Positions 9,426 to 18,616 of a stretch of 64,000 nt of DNA are shown piece by piece. The number at the start of each line of letters is the position of its first letter. Position 1 is the first letter of the stretch. The notes below the pieces were generated by a model, which searched no databases, was not told the origin of the DNA, and saw nothing but the letters and a program-made list of their open reading frames with translations. Source of the stretch: CAWGMT01 sp963823675 (GTDB taxonomy: Bacteria; Planctomycetota; Planctomycetia; Isosphaerales; Isosphaeraceae); the NCBI GenBank assembly GCA_963823675.1, contig CAWGMT010000028.1:1-64000 (forward strand), written 5' to 3'. The position numbers and the translations under genes were made by a program.

Positions 9426-12400
9426 TCATTTTCCGTCGGGCGATGCCGGGGCGGCGGGGGGCGGGTCGAACTGGATCAGGGCCTTGGCTTCCTTGTAGGC
9501 CAGCCAGAGGATCAGGTCGTCGGCGAATGGGCCGCCAGCCAGAGGATTCTTCTCATCCTTGGGCAGCGGCTTCATCTTCGACGTGGCCGCGACGGCGAGC
9601 TTGCGAGCTTCCTCCGCCTTGCCCTGCCGACACGCGTTCATCGCGCGGTAGAATGCCGAAATGCCCGTCGCCTGGGGGTTGTTCGGGCCGGCCTCCGCCA
9701 CGGCGAGCAGGGACTTGTCGGCGGCGGCATAATCACCGCCGCGGTATTCCGCCATGCCGCGGGCCAGAAGGTTCCACTCTCCACCATTACCGGCCCTCAC
9801 CGCTGTGCGGCCAAGCGCGAGCGTCGCTTCGCACTCCGCCTTGTCGGTGAACGGAAGGATACTGCACGCCTTGGCTGCCGCGTTGGCCGGGCCCTCCTCG
9901 TGGGTACCCTTTGCAGACGAAAGGATCAGCCGGCGGGTGGCGGCGAAATCGTTGTCCTGCCCGAACCACACCTGGAGAGCGGAAACCTTCAGGGAGAGGA
10001 TCGTGTCCTTCGGATTGGCGGCGTACGCCGTCGCCAGAAGCGGAACCGCCTCGCGCGTGCGGCCGGCCGACTGGTAGGCCGCGGCTAGCTTGGTCAACAA
10101 GGCGACGTCGGCCGGTTGGTCGGTAACCCGTTTGCGATATTCGGCGATCGCCCGCTCCCAATCCTGATCGGCCGCGTACAGATCGCCGATGACGACAACC
10201 GCGGCCGGGTGCTCTTTGAGCAGCTTGTCGACTGCCCGCTGGTCGCCGATGGCGTGATACGCTGCCGCCAGTTTCCCCCATGGATCAGCGTCCAGTGCGA
10301 TTTTCATCGCGGCGAGACGGCGCCCTAGCGCGCTCGGATCGGACGGCACGGCGTTGATGCCGACATCGATGTACTGGTTCCCCCCGGTACCGTGGCAATG
10401 CACCGCCATCGTGTTAGGGCCGTTCTTGAGCACGCTCAGAACCTTTGCATCCAGCGGATAAAACACGTAGCCGGTCGTATCGCTCGCCAAGCTGTACACC
10501 GGTTGGCCGTTGATAAACAACTCAAATCCTTCATCGTGGCGGATCCGCAGCAACAGCGCGTGCGCCGCCGGGTCCGGTTGCCAATTGAACGAATGTCGCA
10601 GCCAGATGTCCTTGGTCGTCCACGGAGTACGAAGCACCGCACCCGGCGGGCACGCTCCCCCGAAACTGCCTGGGCCAGAGCTCCAGGCAGAATCGTCAAA
10701 CTCCTTTTTCATCCAATTGTCAGGTGGTTGCTCCGTGGAATAACGCCATGTGATCCCTTCATTCTCTGAAGTTGGCACCAGCGTCTTCGCGTCGATCGGT
10801 TGCACCAAAATATCGGCAAGATTGCTCGCCAACACCGTGCTCGAGGGTATTGCATCGAGTTGCCGCTCGAACGAGGCGCGGGCTCTTGTTTGGGCCGTAG
10901 CTGCCAACGGCGCATTGCCGCGCTCGGCAAAATGCCGGGCCAGCTCGGCCTGGAACAGCCCATCGCCCGCGGCACGCTCGGCGAGTTTCTCGAACACGCC
11001 TGTCAGCGGCGCGGCCGCCGCGATGATCGTGGCTTTGCCGGCGCGGTCGGCGGCAAGAGTGAGCGCCTCGGTGAACGAGGCGACGGCCTCGCTCGTGTGG
11101 CCTTGCTGGGCATGGGCTTTCGCCAGCGCAACGTTCAGGTCCACGACATCGCTATCGTTGAAAGCGTTGCGCACCTGGGCCGCCGCCATGAGGCCTGCGC
11201 CACGATTCGTCACGGAGAGTCGGAAGCGGCGGAGATTCCGCTGAGGAAAGATGCGAGAGCCCGACTCCAGGCGGACTTTCAAACGCTGACTGCCGTCTTC
11301 CGCCGCCGACAAAGGTTGAAACTCGAAAACAGCGGTGTGAGGTTCGGAAACCCGAGGCCAAGTGACCCAGGAGGTCCAAGGATCGTGGTCGAAGGCGCGC
11401 GATACGGGTTGATCGTCGTGGGCAAAGTCGGCGATACCATCCTTGATCGCCAGCAGCCGATCCGTGCCCCCGTCCCCGGCCTCGACTGCCGCTTCGATTT
11501 CCGTCAAGAAAAACGCGCCGTTCAAGAAACTGGCGCCCCCATCGAGCCTTTCATCGGGGATCGTTTCCAGCCGCAGGCCGCCGATGGGCCCGCCGGCAAC
11601 AGGGGCAGTCAGCGTATAGGTGTCCTGATCGGGATTCTTGCCACTGGCCATGATCGAACCATCGCTTTGCAGCCCCAGCGTCGTTCCTCGCGCCGACTTC
11701 AATTCCATCGGTTTCAGCACGGTCCACTGCGGCTCCGGTGCTTTTTCGCGTAGCCGCGTGATCATCTCGCGGGACTTCTCCAACTCGGCTTGTGCCCTCG
11801 CAGGCTGCTTCTCGGCGAGATGCTTCTTGCCGTGCTCCGCCAGTTTCCGAGCGAAAGCCAACTGCAACTGCGGATCATCAGGCTGTCGTTTGATCAGGGC
11901 GGAAAGGACCTCGTCGGACCACGCAGCGACCTCGACAATCGGCTTCCTCGCCTCGTGACCGTCGGCACGCTCGAGTGCTCTTCTGAAGTATTGCGACGCT
12001 TGATCAGTGCGACCGTTCACGGCGTAAGCGGCCGCCAGTCTTGACCAGGGATCGGCGAGATTCATCGCCGCGAAGCGTGACAGTTCCCGGTCGAACGCCG
12101 CAGGATCACTCGACACTGATATTCGAAATCGGCCAAGATTCTGATCCGACCAATCCGGGCTCGTGGCGAAGTGCAGTTGAGAACGCAATTCGGTGCCGGC
12201 TTCCAACGTGACCGGGTGAGGCAGGCCCCAAACCGAAGTGTGCTCCCTCGCGCTACCGAAGCTGATATTCCATTCGCCATTCAACCCTAAAGGAGCGTCA
12301 TTCCAGGAATAGTCGGCGCACGCAGCGCGGAAACTCAATGAGCGCGGCGAATCCGCGGCGTCTGGGCCTTTCGCGGTCCAATCCCAGCGGTTCAACGTAA

Positions 12401-13661
12401 ACGCTCCTACGACACCTTTTGTCGAGCGGCCCGGACCCTTTCCTGGCAACGAATCGTGCGGCAATGTCTCGAGACGAATCGACTGAATGTCTGTTCTCTC
12501 GGGGACGATGAACACAACGGTGTACTTGTCAGACGGCGGATTGGCGCCGCCGGCCAGAATCGAATGATCTTCCAACTCTGTCAGCGTGGCACCGCCTGCG
12601 GATTTCATCTCGGTCGGCTTGAGGATCGTCCACCGAGCGCGGTTCTCATTTTCGTGCCTATCCCAGAGCGCTTGAGCCAGTTCTGGAACGACCAGGTCAT
12701 TTTCAGGTTCCGCCTCCAGCGCTCGTTCGTAAAGAGCTCGGGACTTTTCAAAGTGAGCCGTCGCCCTAGGAACCTGGCCGCCGGCTGCAAGGCGCCTGGC
12801 GAACTCGGCGAGGAGTTTTGCCGCATCCGGATTCCCGATCGCGGCCCGCGACCAGTCGGCCGCGGCGGCATCCCAATTCTTCAGCGCCTCACTAGCGCGA
12901 GCCCGCTTCGAGAGCAGGTTGACATCGGTATTCACCGCCGTGATGGCCTTGCTGTACAGGGAGATCGCGCGCCGCCAGTCCTTGCCTTCGTCCTTCCCCT
13001 GGGTGAACAGGTCGCCGATCGGGCCCGCCAACTTCGGACGTCGCTGGACCAGTTGATCGATGGCTGCCTCACTGCCCAGGATGCGGTAGGCCCCCGCCAG
13101 CCTTTGCCAGGGATCGCCGAGGTTCATGACGGGGAAGAGCTTCTGTTCCCGGTCGAACGCAGCAGGATCACTGGACACCGACAGACGGAAACGACCGAGG
13201 TTGTGGCGCGGCCACTCCGAACTCTCCGAAAACTGCATCTGGAACTGCAGTTGCGCGCCTTCTTGGCAATCGACAGGCTGCTTGGCCAGATAGACGGCCG
13301 TGTGCGGCCGCGATTCGCCCCCTCCGATATTCCAGTTGCCTGTCGATAGGCCGAAGATGAAATGGTCGGCGGCGACCCGGCTCACATCAATCAGACGAGG
13401 CTGCCTCCCTGGGACGTGAGCCGTGATCGTAAACTTGTCCATGGCGAAGTTACCCGCGTCGTCACGACCCGGCCCCTGATCCGGGAGCGATTCGTGAGTC
13501 AAAGCTTCCAGTCGAATCACACTGACTTGAGCCACTTTGGTCTGGGCAACAATCGTATAGGCATCCCCATTCGAGTTTTGTCCGCTTGCCAGGATGGAAT
13601 CGTCGGGAAGCTTCGAGAGTGTCGCACCGCCTTTGGATTTCATCTCCGTCGGCTGGAGCAC
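9426..13661 (-). CDS. Large TPR/beta-sandwich repeat protein, probable C-terminal half of the STAND protein
   Basis: This 1411-residue frame holds three copies of a ~200-residue module beginning (W)TxLxPTEMKSxGGATL and ending GRFRxSVSSDPAAFDRE. The modules are separated by TPR-like helical stretches (for example LLAEFARRLAAGGQVPRATA). A galactose-binding-like jelly-roll follows (DIWLRHSFNW, FELFINGQPVYSL, NTMAVHCHGTGG), then more TPRs to the C-terminus. The frame opens at a GTG inside the first module: the conserved Trp-Thr just before it (TWTVLQPTEMKS) is encoded upstream in the same frame. This frame overlaps the end of the preceding gene by 22 bases in another frame. The simplest reading is one original protein of roughly 3070 residues split by an indel near 13675. 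Role inferred: sensor or scaffold part of the adjoining NTPase. Confidence 0.75.
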   Translation of the reverse strand: MLQPTEMKSKGGATLSKLPDDSILASGQNSNGDAYTIVAQTKVAQVSVIRLEALTHESLPDQGPGRDDAGNFAMDKFTITAHVPGRQPRLIDVSRVAADHFIFGLSTGNWNIGGGESRPHTAVYLAKQPVDCQEGAQLQFQMQFSESSEWPRHNLGRFRLSVSSDPAAFDREQKLFPVMNLGDPWQRLAGAYRILGSEAAIDQLVQRRPKLAGPIGDLFTQGKDEGKDWRRAISLYSKAITAVNTDVNLLSKRARASEALKNWDAAAADWSRAAIGNPDAAKLLAEFARRLAAGGQVPRATAHFEKSRALYERALEAEPENDLVVPELAQALWDRHENENRARWTILKPTEMKSAGGATLTELEDHSILAGGANPPSDKYTVVFIVPERTDIQSIRLETLPHDSLPGKGPGRSTKGVVGAFTLNRWDWTAKGPDAADSPRSLSFRAACADYSWNDAPLGLNGEWNISFGSAREHTSVWGLPHPVTLEAGTELRSQLHFATSPDWSDQNLGRFRISVSSDPAAFDRELSRFAAMNLADPWSRLAAAYAVNGRTDQASQYFRRALERADGHEARKPIVEVAAWSDEVLSALIKRQPDDPQLQLAFARKLAEHGKKHLAEKQPARAQAELEKSREMITRLREKAPEPQWTVLKPMELKSARGTTLGLQSDGSIMASGKNPDQDTYTLTAPVAGGPIGGLRLETIPDERLDGGASFLNGAFFLTEIEAAVEAGDGGTDRLLAIKDGIADFAHDDQPVSRAFDHDPWTSWVTWPRVSEPHTAVFEFQPLSAAEDGSQRLKVRLESGSRIFPQRNLRRFRLSVTNRGAGLMAAAQVRNAFNDSDVVDLNVALAKAHAQQGHTSEAVASFTEALTLAADRAGKATIIAAAAPLTGVFEKLAERAAGDGLFQAELARHFAERGNAPLAATAQTRARASFERQLDAIPSSTVLASNLADILVQPIDAKTLVPTSENEGITWRYSTEQPPDNWMKKEFDDSAWSSGPGSFGGACPPGAVLRTPWTTKDIWLRHSFNWQPDPAAHALLLRIRHDEGFELFINGQPVYSLASDTTGYVFYPLDAKVLSVLKNGPNTMAVHCHGTGGNQYIDVGINAVPSDPSALGRRLAAMKIALDADPWGKLAAAYHAIGDQRAVDKLLKEHPAAVVVIGDLYAADQDWERAIAEYRKRVTDQPADVALLTKLAAAYQSAGRTREAVPLLATAYAANPKDTILSLKVSALQVWFGQDNDFAATRRLILSSAKGTHEEGPANAAAKACSILPFTDKAECEATLALGRTAVRAGNGGEWNLLARGMAEYRGGDYAAADKSLLAVAEAGPNNPQATGISAFYRAMNACRQGKAEEARKLAVAATSKMKPLPKDEKNPLAGGPFADDLILWLAYKEAKALIQFDPPPAAPASPDGK

Positions 13662-16600
13662 CGTCCATGTCGCGGTGCTTCTCGCTCCAGAATCAGATTC
13701 GCCTGCGCCAGCGCCTGATTGGACAAGAGCGCATCATCCGTGGTTGCCGCCGTGACGACACGGGCGTAATCGGCAACGGCTTCCGGCCATTTTTCCAAGC
13801 TGGCGTACGCGTCGCCGCGGCTGCGATAGAGTCGCCGCAGGGGAGCGGACACCGCCCCGGCCGGTCGTTCCAGGAGGATCTTGATCGCCGCGGTGCAGTC
13901 GGCCACCTGCCTGGGAAAATCGGACTCCTGTCCGGCGAGCTCGGCGCGCAGCTCGAGCAGCCCCGCGTCCCTGGGGTCATTGGCCAGCCGTTTTTCGAGC
14001 GCCGCCAGCAGTTGGTCAAACAACCTGGCGGTCGCTTCGTCCTGAAGATTATTCGCTTTCACCAGCTCAACGTCTTGCGTCTCCGTTCTGCCCGGATGCC
14101 GCACTGTCAGGCGAACCTTCGTCCCCACGCCCCCCGCGATCATCCTTTGGACATCCAGCATGGTCGAATTGGCTGTGTCGATGCCATTCACTTTCACAAC
14201 GACGTCGCCGGGGAGCAAATTGCCGCGTGCTGCGGGAGAACCTGGAAACACATCGCGAAGACGGAAGCCGCCCTCAGGGGCCCAAAGGAAGCCCAATCCA
14301 GGCTGCCGAAACATTGCCGGATCCTGGGCACGCCACTTTGCGCCTCCTTGCAACAGCATGGCCGCGTCGTCAGGCCGATCCTGATGCAACAGGGCCGTCG
14401 CCACTCGCAACAACCCCGGCGTGCGCAGCCAGGCCTGGAGTTCGGTTGGATCGGCGGCCAGCAACCGATCAAACGCCAGGGCGGCCTCCGGCCAGGCCTG
14501 GCGCGAGGCATGCCAGTTGGCTTGCGTGGCGGCCAGGGCGGCTTGCATACGCACATCTTTCGCGTCGAGCTTTGCCAGCGCCTCGTGCAGCCGGAGGTTC
14601 TCGGACAACATCCGGATGCGGGTCTGGAAGTTGGCGTTCGATTGCAGCAGAAGGCGCAGTTTATCGGCGGCTCGGTCGGCATCGTTCCAGACGATCGGCG
14701 TGGCGGACCAGAAGGCAGTACTGTGTCCTGCGGCCAACAAGTGCTTGCCGTCGGGGGAAAACGCGAGTGTATACTCCAGGCCCATCCCGACGCTGCCGGG
14801 ATCCAATTGCATCAGCGGTCGCCGGGTCGCAACATTCCAGAGGCGGACCGTCTGGTCAACGCTGCCCGACGCCAGGGTGCGACCATCCGGCGAAAACGCC
14901 ACGGCAGTGACCGCACTGGAGTGCCCCTTGAGCGATTCCCGCAATTCTCCGGTGGCGACGTCCCACAACTGCACGGTCCCCCCAATACTGGCCACGGCCA
15001 GGGTCTTGCCGTCCGGCGAAAAGGCCACACCCGCGACCTGGCTCCGTCCTTGGCTGATCTGACCGGGCGGATCGGGATTCCGGAGGGTCCGCGCCCTATT
15101 CCAGGTCTCTGTGGACCAGATGATTGCCGTCCCGTCGCCGCTACCGCTGGCCAGCAACTTTCCATCCCTGGAGAAGTCGAGAGAAACACAGTAGCCCGTG
15201 TGTCCATTCAGGCGGCGGATCAGCCGGCGCGTGGCGACGTCCCAGACCGTGAGCGGATTGGGAGAACTTGATGACTTAAACTGCCACTTTCGGCCGAAAC
15301 CGGCGACCAGATATTTCCCATCGGGCGAAAACGCCAGCTCACCGACGCCCGGGCGCTCGTCAACCGGCAACCGCGCAAGTTCCGTGCCGGCATCGATGTC
15401 CCACAGCGCGACATAAGAAACGTCTGCTGGTAAGCTGCACCCCACAGCCAGCAGGCGGGGGTCGTTGGGCGAGAATGCGACACTGCCGGTAAAGCTCTTG
15501 CCGCCGGCCGACAAATCCCGCACGGGTCGGCCCGTCGCGGCGTCCCACAGGCGCACGCTGCTGCCGTTGTCGGCAGCAATCCATTGCCCATCGGACGAAA
15601 AACGTGCCATGAATGACATAAAGCGGGAAGTACGTTCCAATCGCCGAATGGCCGCGCCGGCATTTTCCAGATCCCAGACTTCGGCCGTTTTGTCCACGCA
15701 GGTACTGGCGAGCCGCTTGCCATCGCTCGAAAAACCGAGGGTATTGATCGCCCCGTGGTGGCCCTTGAGCGTCACGAGCGCCGTGCTCTTCGAGTTCAGC
15801 TTCCGAGCGTCCGCCCAGATCTTGATCGTCCCTTCGGCATCGGCCGTGGCCAGCTTCGCGCCGTCGCCAGAAAAAGCGATCGCCGAGATGGCCGACGCGT
15901 GAGCGGCCCGATGCTCCGCGATCGCACCGCCTGTAGCTGTGTCGTAAACGAACACCTCTCCGGACAAGCTCGCGCCGACAGCGATCCGTTGGCCATCCGG
16001 ACTCAACGCGGAGGCACTCGACGATGAGGAATCAACGTCCGTTGCCAGCGGAATCACAGTCTTCTTGGTCGCATCCAGGCGGAAGATCGAAAACTGGTTG
16101 CCGAGGACACCGGAGCCGGCGACGGCCAGCGTCAGACCATCGGGAGACAAGGCGAGATTTGCGACGCGCTCGAATTTCCGATTGACCGATGTGATCACCT
16201 CGCCGCTCATGGCGCTCACCCACCGAATCTTGTCGTCAACGATGACCAAGCTACACTCGTCCCGTGAGAAGATCAGGCCGCGGGTTGGAACATTGGCGGA
16301 ATCGATCTGGAACGTCTCTTTGCCCGTCGAGGTGTCAAAAACGTGAGCCTTGTTGCCTTCGGCGAGGGCGGCCAGGCGTCCGTTGGTTGACAGGACTCGG
16401 ACCTGAGCGATGGGGCCGCCGGGCAGGTCGCGGCGGCTCGCTTTGTCTTCGGCCTGAGAGCCCAGGTCCCAACGCCTCACCTGGCCGTCCTGATCGAGCG
16501 TCACCAGTTGACCATCGGAGGTCAGTGCACCGCCGACGACGGCGACACCGTGCCCGGAGAAAACCGCCGCGCTCTGCTCCAGCAAGTGCTGGTAGTAGTA

Positions 16601-18616
16601 CCACTCAAAGCCGCGCAGATCGGACTTCAGGGCGGCGGACGGCAGGGTCGGGAGACCCGCGCCGAGCGTCTCGGCCTTGCTCTCGGGAACGTGTTTCGCC
16701 AGCAGGACGCGGAGCTGTTCGGCCGTGCTGCGATCGTCGCGCCAGACAAACGGGGCAAGTTGCATATCGGTCGTGTAGAGCAGCTTGCGGCCCGCCGCCT
16801 CGGCGGTTCGAGCCAACCGCTCGGCCGCCTCGGCCTTGGACAGGCTTCCTTCGACTTGCGCCTTCTGCGATGCGACGACGGCGAGGGCGCTTGCCGTCTC
16901 GTGCTGAGATTGCTCCGCTCGCTTCGCGTTTTGGTTGGCCTTCGCCTCGTTTTGTCGGGCCTTCTCCTCGTTTTGTCGGGCCGCGACCGCCAGCGTGATG
17001 GCCCGCTGGTTGGCGAAGAGCGCGGCGACGCAGGCCAGGACCGCAATCAGCGCGACGGCGGCGAGGCCGGCGATCATCACGCGTAGCCGCCGCGCCGCTC
17101 GCTGTTGCTGCTGGAGCCGCAGGTGCTGGGCCTCGGCCAACTGCCGGGCCTGTTCCAGCTCCCGCTGCCGGGCCGCTTCCCTGGCTTGCCGTTCGGCTTC
17201 AACCTCCGTGTTGCTGGTTTCCAGAAAACCCATCGCCGTCGCGAAGTGGCCGCCGTATTGCTCGGCCCATTCGGCATTCGGTGCTTCCTGCTCACGCCAA
17301 CTGATCGCGATCTGTAAATCGGGATCGCGGAACAGACCGGCTCTCCCATCGCTCCAAAGCCGGGCGGTGTCGAGCAGCCGGCGGAAGATCCGCGCCGATT
17401 GCGCCTCGTCTTCCACCCAGCCGCGCAGCCGCTGCCAGCCCCGCATCAGGCTCTCGTGCGAGAGGTCGAGCACCGTCCGGTCTGCTAGCTCGACCTCCGT
17501 GCCGGGCATCACAAACGTGACGCCGGCGCCGCGATATGCTTCCAGCACCGTCGTCATCGTGTCGCGATCCGAAGCGGCGATGGCCTGCAGTTGTGCCACG
17601 CGTCTGGGCCGGCGGATCCCGCGGTTGTCGTCCCCTTTCTCTGTGAGCGTCTTGAAGATCTTCTCGCACGCGGCACGATGGCGGTCGTCGGGCAAAGCGT
17701 CGTAAATCTCATCGGCGTGGTTGGACAGCGCCGCCCCCAATCCGCCGGTCGCCTCGAAGTCGGCAAAGTCGATGGGACGGTGGTGGTCGTCGGCCGCTGA
17801 CCAGGCGTCCCACATCCGCATCAAGGCGTGCTGCAAGACCGGAAGCTGGTCGGGGTCGTCGCCCACGTCATTCAAGAGTCGCTGGACGAGCATCGGCGCG
17901 ATCTTCGCCCCGCCAACGCCGACCGGCTTCTCGATCGCGTCCCGCTTCTGATCGCGGAGCAAGCGGGGAATCAAGTACTCGCCGTCGTTCACCGCTTCGG
18001 CCAGGCCGGGGATCTCGGAACAGTCGCCCAGATAGTCGGAGCGCATCGTGATGGTGACGTAGATCGGGCATTCCACCTGTTCGCTGGCGGTCAGCAGCAG
18101 GTTCACGAATGCGGCTGCCGTTTCCTCGGAATCCACGCCCTGTTGGCGGAAGCGGAACAACTCCTCGAACTGGTCGACCACGACGAGCAGGTTCGTGCCC
18201 TGCTCGAACAGCTCGCACTGTTTCCTCGCTTCGACCAGACCGAAGCGGCTGCGGTTGAGCGTGGCGAGCAGACGGGGAAGGGTGCTGGGATCCACCGGAT
18301 CGTAGAGATCGGCGTCGACGAAGGCCCGCGCGAGGTTCTCGATAGGGCTGCCGCCGGGGCGCAGAAGCATGACTTCCCAGGTTGAGCCGGCCCGGGTCAT
18401 GGTGCCGCCGTGCAGCTCGGCGATCATGCCGGCCCGCACCAGCGAGGACTTGCCGCTGCCCGAGGTGCCGACCACCGCGAGGAAACGGTTCGTTCGCAGC
18501 AGTTGCAAGAGCGCCGCAGTCTGCTCCTCGCGGCCGAAGAACAGGTGGTGCTCGTCGCTGCGAAACGGACGCAGGCCCGGAAACGGGTTAGTCAGCGGGG
18601 AGTCCACGGTCTTCAT
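13640..18616 (-). CDS. nSTAND1-type NTPase with transmembrane helix, WD40 repeats, PDZ and TPR
   Basis: This is a 1658-residue protein. The N-terminus (NPFPGLRPFRSDEHHLFFGRE) and P-loop (VVGTSGSGKSSLVRAG, ~48-63), the Walker B-like NLLVVVDQFEELF and the DQLPVLQHALMRMW motif identify an nSTAND1 P-loop NTPase (~1-400). Then come a Gln/Arg-rich coiled coil, one hydrophobic helix at ~509-535 (VMIAGLAAVALIAVLACVAA), more coiled coil, about a dozen WD40 repeats (~685-1300, e.g. VAFSPDGRTLASGSVDQTVR), a PDZ-like domain (~1440-1520) and TPR-like helices. Its start overlaps the stop of the kinase gene upstream by one base (TGATG), so translation is probably coupled. STAND NTPases act as ligand-triggered switches in immunity and signalling; this function is inferred. 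The 3' end appears frameshifted. Confidence 0.85.
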   Translation of the reverse strand: MKTVDSPLTNPFPGLRPFRSDEHHLFFGREEQTAALLQLLRTNRFLAVVGTSGSGKSSLVRAGMIAELHGGTMTRAGSTWEVMLLRPGGSPIENLARAFVDADLYDPVDPSTLPRLLATLNRSRFGLVEARKQCELFEQGTNLLVVVDQFEELFRFRQQGVDSEETAAAFVNLLLTASEQVECPIYVTITMRSDYLGDCSEIPGLAEAVNDGEYLIPRLLRDQKRDAIEKPVGVGGAKIAPMLVQRLLNDVGDDPDQLPVLQHALMRMWDAWSAADDHHRPIDFADFEATGGLGAALSNHADEIYDALPDDRHRAACEKIFKTLTEKGDDNRGIRRPRRVAQLQAIAASDRDTMTTVLEAYRGAGVTFVMPGTEVELADRTVLDLSHESLMRGWQRLRGWVEDEAQSARIFRRLLDTARLWSDGRAGLFRDPDLQIAISWREQEAPNAEWAEQYGGHFATAMGFLETSNTEVEAERQAREAARQRELEQARQLAEAQHLRLQQQQRAARRLRVMIAGLAAVALIAVLACVAALFANQRAITLAVAARQNEEKARQNEAKANQNAKRAEQSQHETASALAVVASQKAQVEGSLSKAEAAERLARTAEAAGRKLLYTTDMQLAPFVWRDDRSTAEQLRVLLAKHVPESKAETLGAGLPTLPSAALKSDLRGFEWYYYQHLLEQSAAVFSGHGVAVVGGALTSDGQLVTLDQDGQVRRWDLGSQAEDKASRRDLPGGPIAQVRVLSTNGRLAALAEGNKAHVFDTSTGKETFQIDSANVPTRGLIFSRDECSLVIVDDKIRWVSAMSGEVITSVNRKFERVANLALSPDGLTLAVAGSGVLGNQFSIFRLDATKKTVIPLATDVDSSSSSASALSPDGQRIAVGASLSGEVFVYDTATGGAIAEHRAAHASAISAIAFSGDGAKLATADAEGTIKIWADARKLNSKSTALVTLKGHHGAINTLGFSSDGKRLASTCVDKTAEVWDLENAGAAIRRLERTSRFMSFMARFSSDGQWIAADNGSSVRLWDAATGRPVRDLSAGGKSFTGSVAFSPNDPRLLAVGCSLPADVSYVALWDIDAGTELARLPVDERPGVGELAFSPDGKYLVAGFGRKWQFKSSSSPNPLTVWDVATRRLIRRLNGHTGYCVSLDFSRDGKLLASGSGDGTAIIWSTETWNRARTLRNPDPPGQISQGRSQVAGVAFSPDGKTLAVASIGGTVQLWDVATGELRESLKGHSSAVTAVAFSPDGRTLASGSVDQTVRLWNVATRRPLMQLDPGSVGMGLEYTLAFSPDGKHLLAAGHSTAFWSATPIVWNDADRAADKLRLLLQSNANFQTRIRMLSENLRLHEALAKLDAKDVRMQAALAATQANWHASRQAWPEAALAFDRLLAADPTELQAWLRTPGLLRVATALLHQDRPDDAAMLLQGGAKWRAQDPAMFRQPGLGFLWAPEGGFRLRDVFPGSPAARGNLLPGDVVVKVNGIDTANSTMLDVQRMIAGGVGTKVRLTVRHPGRTETQDVELVKANNLQDEATARLFDQLLAALEKRLANDPRDAGLLELRAELAGQESDFPRQVADCTAAIKILLERPAGAVSAPLRRLYRSRGDAYASLEKWPEAVADYARVVTAATTDDALLSNQALAQANLILEREAPRHGRCSSRRR

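Noticed and set aside
13586..15271. 561-codon plus-strand open frame
   Set aside because: It is antisense to the WD40/PDZ region of the nSTAND1 gene, with no domain signature.
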